Positions 55,280 to 64,000 of a stretch of DNA of 64,000 nt are shown piece by piece. A program made the position numbers and the translations under genes. Source of the stretch: Ooceraea biroi. Its lineage: Eukaryota; Arthropoda; Insecta; Hymenoptera; Formicidae. Within the stretch, counting starts at the first letter, position 1. Each line of letters starts with the position of its first letter. The stretch lies in contig NC_039516.1 of assembly GCF_003672135.1 (NCBI RefSeq), positions 744,001-808,000 of the forward strand, written 5' to 3'. Under the pieces are notes generated by a model. The model did no database searches. It was not told the DNA's origin and saw only the letters and a list, made by a program, of their open reading frames with translations.

Positions 55280-58200
55280 GGTGGGCACCTCGTTATTACC
55301 TCGACGCTTCGATGACACGACCGAAACTCGCAGTTTTATTGGGGATCATGTAGAAGACAATAGGGAGGAGAAATACTGAAGCAACTCTGGATTCGGATGT
55401 TTCCTCGGTGTTTCCATTACCGCACTACGGAGTGTGGAATGTAGGAAGAAGTACGCGGCCAGCGGGTATCGGGAACACACCCGCATAAATTCGAATGTAA
55501 CGCGACACGCGAGCGCACAGCAAACAACGTAAGTAAGAAAAGCTGCGAGAATTTCCAACGCACAGTAAACAAGATGTATCGATACGATCGATGCAACGTG
55601 CGAAGTTTGCTCAGGCTCGATTCCTAACCAATCGTGATGTGTGTCGGGACGCCCTGCTTGCTACACATCTCACACGGTGGACCATTCGTTCGCCTCACCT
55701 TTTGTCATGTTCGTTTTGTGATTGGTTGCCCCTCGCAGCGATTATCAAGGCACTTCACTGCGCGTGAGGAGAGGCAAGAGGAGGCGTCAAGGAGTCGGAT
55801 TATTGTGCCGAGAATTCTATTTTTTGTGATGAGAATCTCACGTTATGCAAATGCTTTCACGTCGGCTATCACGCTATGCAAATGTAAATCATTTTAACAG
55901 AAAAAAAACTCTGAAGTACTGAAGAGAACGACCGCGACATAAAAGTGTCTCGAGAAATTTGTAGGTTAGGACAGCTTGCAAAGAAAGACGGATTTTTTCC
56001 GCAATAGTCTTTGATCTGTCATTCATATTCGGTAAAAACTTTTATTTTGTCATTATTATTAATTCTATCTGCCTTTCGATATGAGGATCACGTCAAATTT
56101 CGTGTGCTCTTGCTTCAAGCTTATCAACAGTGTAGGATTAATATAAGGGGCCAGAGTGGGCCCGAGCCCACAGCGGCAATTTACTTTAATCCGACTCTGC
56201 TTGTCAGGGAATGAGATAAATCTTACGATGTACATACAGGAACAGTTGAAGATGCAACGAGAGCGTTTAGGCTTTTCACTTTATTTTTATTAATATAGTT
56301 TTTCTACACAGGAAAATTAACTCGTTTCTCGATGGATAAAATAACTGTATAGTGTATGTTTCGCTACCTCGTTTCTTTTCGTAGGTTTCCCATGCGAAGG
56401 AAGATAAGACAAACGATATAAATACTATCATATAAAATCTACAAAAAAACAGGCGTTCATTACGGGCGAAGTACTAAATATATAAAGTTTAGTCTCCTCT
56501 CTGACTAATGATAGGTCACACGCGATAATTTACAATAAAATACAACTTTCACCCAAGGCGCAAATGTTTTATGATTTTAATAAATATTGCAAACGATGCA
56601 TATATTGTTATAAATAATATGATAGAAAGAAAGAGACAGAGAGAGAGAAAGAAAAATGCTAATCTAATTGTTTGGAAAATGATGAATTATCTTATCTATT
56701 TTACGCCGACAGGGATTAACAATAGAACACTTAAGATGCTGTATTTCTTCGACCCTTTATAACCCAATTATTATTGAATTGTTTAGCGCATCTTGATCTA
56801 CAAATAACGAATAACTGACGTCGTACATTGTTATTCTTCGATTTCTCTCTTGGGCAAAATTGTTTTCAAAAATCGATTGACGGAGAATTGATCGACGTGC
56901 AGTGGTAATAATGTACGTGATTCCGCAAAAGTTCAACCAAAAATAGAACATTGTAATATTACATGAAAAATGACAAAGAACTGGATTATACAGGGTGAAG
57001 AAGATAACTATCGACTTATACATATATATAAAAAATGCTAGTCATTCTGTATACATAATATATAATCTATTGTCGCGCAGAATGCCGTACATTTCGATAC
57101 TTGATAAAAACAATATATGTATTGTGATATCGTGATATTTTTGTTTTTACATGTAAAACGGTAAACTGGATATCCTTTTTAGTAGCCCCACGGAGTACGT
57201 TTGGTATTATATATAAATAACGATAGGCTCGAAAGTCAACGGGATCACTGGGAGTACGTCTCAAAAACAAAAGATCCGAGAAGACTGAAATCAAGTTACA
57301 AGAGGTGCTAAGACAAGAAATCAATGCTATGTACAAAAAAATGATAATTCCTTTCGCGTGTCGATGCGTCGATCGATCGCCAAGAGCTTGACAAAATGAC
57401 GAAACAACAAAACACGAACGGTCAAGTTATCCCTCATCTTACAAACCTTAAGTAACAGTACGCGCGCGGGCGCGGGCGCGCACACACGGAAGAGATAGGC
57501 AGATCATTGAATTCTGTAAGTACAGTAAGATACGCTCGTTTCGTATGTATATCTCTCTCTCGATTACAATCATCGTTCACTCGAAACCTCATTCTGATTC
57601 CATTTACTTTAGCACGGAGCAACGGTGCATTATACACGGCGCAATCTTTTTCTATTGACGATTGTATCGATCGTCCTTTAGCATTGACATCTGTTCCATC
57701 TATTTAGAATGTGGCCATTAAATCTGTAATAGCCTATAATAATAGTATATTCAGGAGCGAGAGAAGTGTGTGAGTGTTTTTAAAGTACAGTCGAATGTTT
57801 CTCGAACGTCGCGCGACACGTCTTGTTCTCTTATTTTAGATACGCTCGTCTTTTTCAGTTTTGCATCAAAGTGAGCTGTGCTTTTGCGAGTTAGAAAATT
57901 CCATTAAAAAAGAGGCGCACGGTGACAAACGTAATTATTACAATCAGTAGTTTGTTCGGGTCTCCCGATCACTAAGTAATGTTATACCGTACTTAAGCTA
58001 CTGGCATAGAGTCCTGAGACATTTATTTTCTTGTACCAACCCTCATGATTTCTTTGTAACTGTCTTTTTTTGTCCTTTTTTCAGTAAATATACATAGAAA
58101 CGTGTATATTTTCTATTATCTCGAAACGTACGCGACGTGTTCAATTGTTTCCGAGCGTCTCGAATCGAATTTAATTCCCTCCTGTTTTATCCTTAAATAA

Positions 58201-60207
58201 CTATAGTTACAAAAAGGAAAACCGATAGTAACGTACAAATTGTTTAATTACAAAGCACGAATATATACTGGTCGTCGCGTCGAAATAAATTAATCCCATT
58301 TGGTCTACACCTTACGTACTGGCACTTTACCCACTAATATAAAAGTAACGAAAGCATATTGTAGTCCCGTATAACATACACGTCGCGTCAGTGTTGTATT
58401 AAAATCTAATTCGCAATACATTAATTTACAAGAGAACAATTTAGGACACCCTGATTCAACGAAACTATTTCATCGCCGCCCTTTCGTCGCACTTTCCTCG
58501 CATTGTCCTTAAATTCCGACACATTGCACTTATATTTAAGTGTAGTTGTTTATATATTTAGTAATCGCCAGAGTATAACGTTCGTTTTCTTATTTATATG
58601 CTAATGCTGTCAAATTATCCGCGCTAAAATTCTGTATTATAATCATAATTATGCCTTCGATGAAAGAATGAACGGATAAATCGGCAAAAGACAGTACTCT
58701 CTCGTCCTATTTTTCTAGTTGGGGTACATTCGTACGTACACACGATGTATATTTCTGTCGTGTATTCCCTGACACGGCGTCGCGTATGCACGTATTACAG
58801 CGCACACGTAGTGAGCGCAATCGGTCTCTCTTAACAACTACTTATTATCAGCGGGAGCTCGCAACACATTACACGATTCATTTTACTATTCACACGCCGA
58901 ATAATACCATGTACATTAGTGCATTATGACGCGATAGAAAACATTTAGTCATAAGGCATCGAATCGATTCGCGCTCCATCTAATTTGTTATGTAATTCGT
59001 TAAACAGTGAAAATAGTCGCGCGGGATGTCGTGAGTACCCTTTTCACGGAAAATCGAACGATCTTGTAATCTTGTCAGTAGTAAATTTCCGATTTTACTA
59101 CTTTAGTTGTAGTCAAATAATAAACTCTTAATCGTTATTATAAACGTTACTCGATTATTATTAAAAATTGATGAAAACGAGAGGTCACCCTCTCTCACGA
59201 GATGTGTACCGCTATTAGAATACTCCCCGCACGACTAATCACGTCGTAAAAAATCGCGCAGCTATTCCGGGTATAACGGTAATTAAGTTAATAATATTTA
59301 TACGTTTGTAGCTAATGTTCTCATCTAAAGTCGAGAATACGTACGATACATTAAATAGTTTAAATTTTTATTGCTAGTTAATTTGACTGAGATTCCAATT
59401 TTGTTGTTGTATGCCAAGTTATATCTGCGTCGAAATAAAGAATGACGACTGTTCGAAAGAAATAGATATGGCATCGCAAAGCGGACTAACGATCGTCAGG
59501 TGCATAAAATATTTACAATAATTTATATACGATTACATTAATTGATGGATTTCTTCGTTGAGTGCATCATAAATTATTACATATAAACTCTTAATCAGAA
59601 AATTATAATAATGCATGATTGCATTGACATTTCGTGAACAAAAGTTTCTATAGTTTATATATATATATTTATATTTATATATGCACAATCGCACACAGCG
59701 CACCAGTGTATTACTCGTCAAAGCGCACGATTATGATACTTATTTGACTCATTTACTGCGTAACATTAAGTATGCTTAATTATATTGCACGACGGTAAGA
59801 CAATACCGCGGGATAACTCCTTCAGATTCCAGAAGATCAAACGCCGTGATACCGTGATCGAGTACTGCGTGTTTGCAAAGTACACATCCAAAATATATGA
59901 TTATACACGTTAGGCTCGGATTCGCAAAACTAAATCTCCGGTCGTCGAATAATAATAATCGTGCTTCACGTATTGACTGTTCATTGACCATCCATCGCAG
60001 TGACGATGCGACAATCATCACAATATATTTTCAACAGCAAGGAAACAGGGAAGAAAGGAGCTAAGTGAATACACGTGAGCTTAACATGTACAATATATAT
60101 CGTAGGGACGCGCACGTGCGCGCGTATGTAACAAATCGATAGCTTTTCAAGCATGCCGGTACTAGATACATACCGTTTGCCTAGAGAAGTCTCCGCGAGC
60201 GTTCGAT
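55280..60207. other. Gene-free 4.9-kb stretch: MTMR10 promoter and probable long MRCK 3' UTR
   Basis: 55280-55800 is CpG-containing and likely promoter/5' UTR of MTMR10. From about 56250 to 60207 the sequence is AT-rich with microsatellites (AGAGAGA near 56625, GCGCGGGCGCG near 57462, TATATA near 59657) and no convincing ORF on either strand. Because the MRCK stop is at 60208 and no other gene intervenes, much of it may be that gene's 3' UTR; this is inference. Confidence 0.45.
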
Positions 60208-63200
60208 TTATGAATCATACGACGATGACCCATGATCGTGAGCGGGACTCGGTGGCGTTGATGGATTTGAACTGTTATTTGAAGCTATCGAGTGTCTAGG
60301 ACTACCACCGGATGGATGCTCCTGTTTAAGGAAACAAAAATGAAATAAAATTAATAAATTTATTGGATTGTTTGTTTTCTCACATTGATAACCTGCCAAT
60401 TGACTGGCCAGTATTTTTACGTACCTTGTTGTGCAAGGACGCGATACTACCAAGAGAGAGCGGAGTGTGTGAACGCAAATGTACCGATTCGGAATCGATT
60501 TGGTCCACTGGAGTGCGCGGTAAGGAAGGTGGCGTGGCACTTGGTCGCGGTGGTGCAGGACCTCTTCGTGAAGTCGTCGAACCTATCGTATATTCGTATT
60601 GTGCATTTGATATAATATACACTTGATGTAACTATCGATTACAATTGTTTCGTAACTAAAAATTCAAATTTTTTTATAAATAAAAAACATTTTTACTTGT
60701 GAGAGAAATACGATATTATTTTATCCGATTAAATTTAACTCGAGCGAAAACGGAGGAATATTCTCACACTTTCACATTCGCGATATTAAAACTGCATCCT
60801 TATCTTGTAAATTAGTATATTATTGGATTGTAACAAAAGTTCATAGAGCGTTATTTTAATGAAATTCCAAGATAAAATTGTATTATGCATAAATTTACCG
60901 TTGTGCGGCGAATATCCAGAGTTTCTTGACATATGCGAACTCAGACGACGCGTGTCCGAAGGGGGATGCCTGGGAGGCAACGGTGCCGGCTTACTCGGTG
61001 TTTGAAGCGTAGAATCATATAACTATAAAGAAAAGCAATCATATGGAATAAGTTTGAGATTTATCGTTTACGATTTACATCGTTAAGCGTGGCTCAAAAC
61101 GCAAGGTTCTTTTATTTAACGTACTAAGCGAATAATTACTTACTCTTTGCTGACTACTGTGAAGATGGGAACTATGATGACTCGAGTGTTGTTGATCAGC
61201 CGTTTCTAATGTCGTGGGTAGATCTAATAAACGTTGTATCTGTAATAAACGAAAATGCAAAAAACATATTTATATAATAAATACCTCGACAATTTTCTAA
61301 AATCCATCACATTTGTCCGATAACAGTAAGTTTGGAGAAATTGACTATTCAAGTTTTAATCTTTACGCACCTGTATTCCATTTCCTGGACCCATGTGGCT
61401 GATATGATTGAAATTAGTCGGCGCGGAAATCATTTTCGAGCGCCTGTCCGTCGGGCGAACGGCTCTGTTGCCTTCTCTCAATGAGAACCTTCGTCGCGGC
61501 CTTGTCATTTGTCTGCCGCTCGCATCCAGCGGTGTCAGATTTAATAGTTCTCCTAGAGCGTTGGAGGAAACAATTAAAATATATAATACTGTAAGTTACA
61601 TTTAATATTTTATTTAATGATTATGATATATATATATTTTTGCATAACATATACTTACGCTGATGTAAATTACTGAGATAAATGACATACGGCATGTCAT
61701 TTATTACGCAAGACGTGAGAGAACCGGAAATATTTAACGGACGAGCCCGTTTCACGTTAAGCGTTTGTAACCAGTCTCCAGATGTACAGTCAAATACGTC
61801 GATGTGCGTCTCACTATATACTAACAGATATCCTTCGCAATAACCTGGAATTTGGATTTTCATGAACGTAACAACAAGATACAACGAGAATGAGAATAGA
61901 GAAAACGTACGATAAGACGACCAAGAGCTGCCGATGGCCATTAATGTACTTACTAACTGCCGTAGGAACTGCGGGATACATTATCTCTCGGTCTCGACTC
62001 TTTCTTCCTTGATTATCGACGTATACCGCTAACGTATGGAAGACTAACAAGAACTCACCGCGCGTTAATTCGATGCAACGTAGCGCATCCACGGCGCTAT
62101 AAGTGAGAAAACCTAACAGTGTGTTCTCAGCGTGGACCAAAGCTGAAACGAATAAAGTAGAGAGGCTCAAATAAAACGGATCGACGTAATAAAATAATGG
62201 AAACGGAGGATTTAGCATTTAGCTCTCATGGTTTTTACTCACAAATAGGATGATGATCCCCTAAAATGCTGTAAATCGAAAAACCAGACGGATAGCCAAC
62301 GCATAGGCGCCCTTCCGAGAATATTTGCAGGGTTTGCGCGTGGCACGGTAACATTAATTCGCGTATACGCTTATGTCTCGTTTTCGTACGCGTTATCTCG
62401 TACATGATAATCTGCGATGCATTCTGTGGATAAAACACACACGTAAACATAAGAAAATCATTACATTACGTTACAAATACAAATGTTAATATAATTGCCT
62501 TACTTGCTTCTTTATTGCAACGCATAAACAATAAGTAAGTGGATTACGACGCACTACTCCTGTCGCCAACGTAATGCATCCCTTGGTCTCTGCAACTTTA
62601 ATCCATTCAACCTCGTCCCCATCCAAGGCACGTACTGGAACCAGCCGTACATGACGTTGCTTTCCACTCAATACCACGATCAATTGCTCTTCAGTAACGT
62701 ATTCGAGGAGATATATCTTTTTCCCTTCCCCAACTCTTGCAATTTCTACAAATGTATCATAATTTAATACGTTATCAATTATAATTATCTGATAACTAGT
62801 GCAATTCAAATGTTTTTCATAATTATACAAAGAGCATTTTTATTTTCTGACAAAATATTTTTTTTATAGTAAGAATGTACTGTAGAATATGAGTGTTATC
62901 ATATCAAGTGGAACGGCTTTACTGACTTACCACTACGATCTAAATCAAGACAGAAGAGACCTTCCTCTGTCCCAATGACTAGACGATCCGGATCAATAAT
63001 TGCTCCTGACATCACATTTTTAATAAATGCCAAGGTATTGTCCAATAACTCTTTCGCTCTAAAAATCTATTAGCGGGAGAGAAAAGCAATATGTTAATCA
63101 ATCATGTACATTGATATACCCTAAAGTTATATAATTACGTATTCGTAGAAAATGTTATATTTTGAATATCTTTTATAAATTAAGTATTTCGAGAAAGAGA

Positions 63201-63849
63201 ATAGTTAAAGAAAACACGTAAACTAACAATAGTAAATAGTAGAGAGTAACATATCGTTTTATTATTTAGATTTTTAACTATATACCGTTGTGTTTGGAAG
63301 ATTGTTCCTTTTTAAAATTCTATGAAGCTCGCTTAAAGCTACTACCCATTTTGTCTTTTCGCTCTCCGTATCTGCCAACATTAACGTATGATTTCTCAAT
63401 CCAGGGGGCTCCAATAGTGACGTCGTTATCTAAGCCAAAACAAAGACAAATTATATTGATTTTAATTTTTACATTTTTTTTCGAGTTAATTAATTCTGCC
63501 GCACAAGTGACAATTTGTTTATTAATTAAGATCTTATATAAATTAATGTGTTGGAGCATTACCCTAAATATACACGGAATGTCCTTCTTTGTAGCGTGTA
63601 TTACGTCAGAATCACGAACGGAGCTGACACTGAATTCTTCGTCTCGCATATCCAGAACTTGTGAAACGTACACAGAAGGCAAAGCATTGCGATCTGGCGA
63701 AATGTCATAGAGAAATAATTTAAAGTCGCAAACCACGACGAATTGACGCACCCAACCCTTTTTCACACCACCCATTTTTGGCACTTTGACGTATCCTTCG
63801 TACGCAGTACCTATCCCACGAGTCGGATCAATTCCCAGTGGTCGTTTGG
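60208..63849 (-). CDS. gek: Genghis Khan / MRCK kinase, C-terminal part (PH, CNH, CRIB, tail)
   Basis: Minus-strand exons, in transcript order: 63849-63563, 63429-63286, 63066-62931, 62745-62504, 62423-62243, 62142-61954, 61844-61659, 61552-61371, 61239-61144, 61022-60899, 60582-60425, 60321-60208; all phases agree. The first visible exon opens in the PH domain (DPTRGIGTAYEGYVKVPKMGGVKKGW...DEEFSVSSVRDSDVIHATKKDIPCIFRV). A citron-homology (CNH) propeller follows (DPDRLVIGTEEGLFCLDLDR, RLCVGYPSGFSIYS, ALRCIEL, AVYVDNQGRK). The Cdc42-binding CRIB motif is SAPTNFNHISHMGPG, and a Pro/Ser-rich tail ends SSYDS. MRCK phosphorylates myosin light chain and its phosphatase downstream of Cdc42. Kinase, coiled coil and C1 domains lie beyond the right edge. 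An intron carries a mariner-end remnant. Confidence 0.96.
60825..60895. repeat. Single mariner-like end inside a gek intron
   Basis: ATTGTAACAAAAGTTCATAG, then CGTTATTTTAATGAAATTCCAA, is nearly the same end as at 35176 and 44655. No matching opposite end is visible. It lies directly beside the splice donor of the exon ending at 60899. Confidence 0.5.
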
Positions 63850-64000
63850 CTGAAACAATCGCAAGTCGTAAAAATAAAGTGACAACATAAGAAACTGCGA
63901 CGATGCTCATCGTGAAGATAGGAAAATGCTTTGTACGATTTATTATTAAGCTAAGTGAAGTATTAATAATTTCTTCGTATTATTAATTATTTTTGATTGA

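Noticed and set aside
1..64000. CRISPR array, operon or phage features
   Set aside because: No regularly spaced short repeats with unique spacers; genes are spliced and eukaryotic.

Overview
The window is a nuclear genome segment from an insect, most likely an ant or another hymenopteran. The evidence is spliced genes with GT-AG introns and insect versions of conserved proteins, insect chemosensory proteins (CSPs), AT-rich spacers and many small inverted-repeat transposons. The species call is an inference from gene content and repeat style, not from a database match. All exon models were read by eye, joining exons only where splice sites and reading phase agree; multi-exon genes are given as one entry with exons listed in the evidence.

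Layout: 1-4676 (-) is a large ankyrin-repeat gene that runs off the left edge and carries an R-N-x-x-x-H motif typical of HEPN ribonuclease domains. 7346-9246 (+) is the ESCRT ATPase Vps4, convergent with 10187-12152 (-), the mitochondrial pyruvate dehydrogenase phosphatase Pdp. 13216-16000 (+) is a kinesin-8 (KIF18/Klp67A type), divergent from Pdp. 16857-17610 (-) is a small secreted or membrane protein of unknown function. 18131-19479 (-) is mitochondrial ribosomal protein mRpS35. 21044-21536 and 23405-24333 (+) are two chemosensory protein genes with a decayed exon relic between them. 24794-26774 (-) is the kinase Cdk10. 29221-34989 (+) is the replication-checkpoint protein Claspin. 39096-42242 (-) is an ETS transcription factor with Pointed, AT-hook-like and ETS regions (ESE/ELF3 class). 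44923-48214 (-) is cramped/CRAMP1. 49210-50430 (+) is splicing factor ISY1. 51942-55279 (-) is the pseudophosphatase MTMR10. 60208 to the right edge (-) is the C-terminal part of the Cdc42-effector kinase Genghis Khan/MRCK (PH, CNH and CRIB regions); its kinase domain lies outside the window.

The genes are mostly conserved housekeeping genes and form no single pathway. They cover membrane scission (Vps4), phosphoinositide adaptor function (MTMR10), cytoskeleton (kinesin-8, MRCK), cell cycle and DNA integrity (Cdk10, Claspin), chromatin and transcription (CRAMP1, ETS), splicing (ISY1), mitochondria (Pdp, mRpS35) and chemosensation or cuticle (CSPs).

The accessory content lies between genes and in introns. 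It includes a complete 1.54-kb non-autonomous element with long terminal inverted repeats, 9-bp target duplications, internal tandem repeats and a second foldback nested inside it. There are many small foldback or MITE elements (two flanked by TTAA), mariner-like remnants including an intact helix-turn-helix-only transposase fragment, a tandem 170-bp duplication and tRNA-derived-looking sequence. The most interesting coding signal is the ankyrin plus HEPN-like gene at the left edge.
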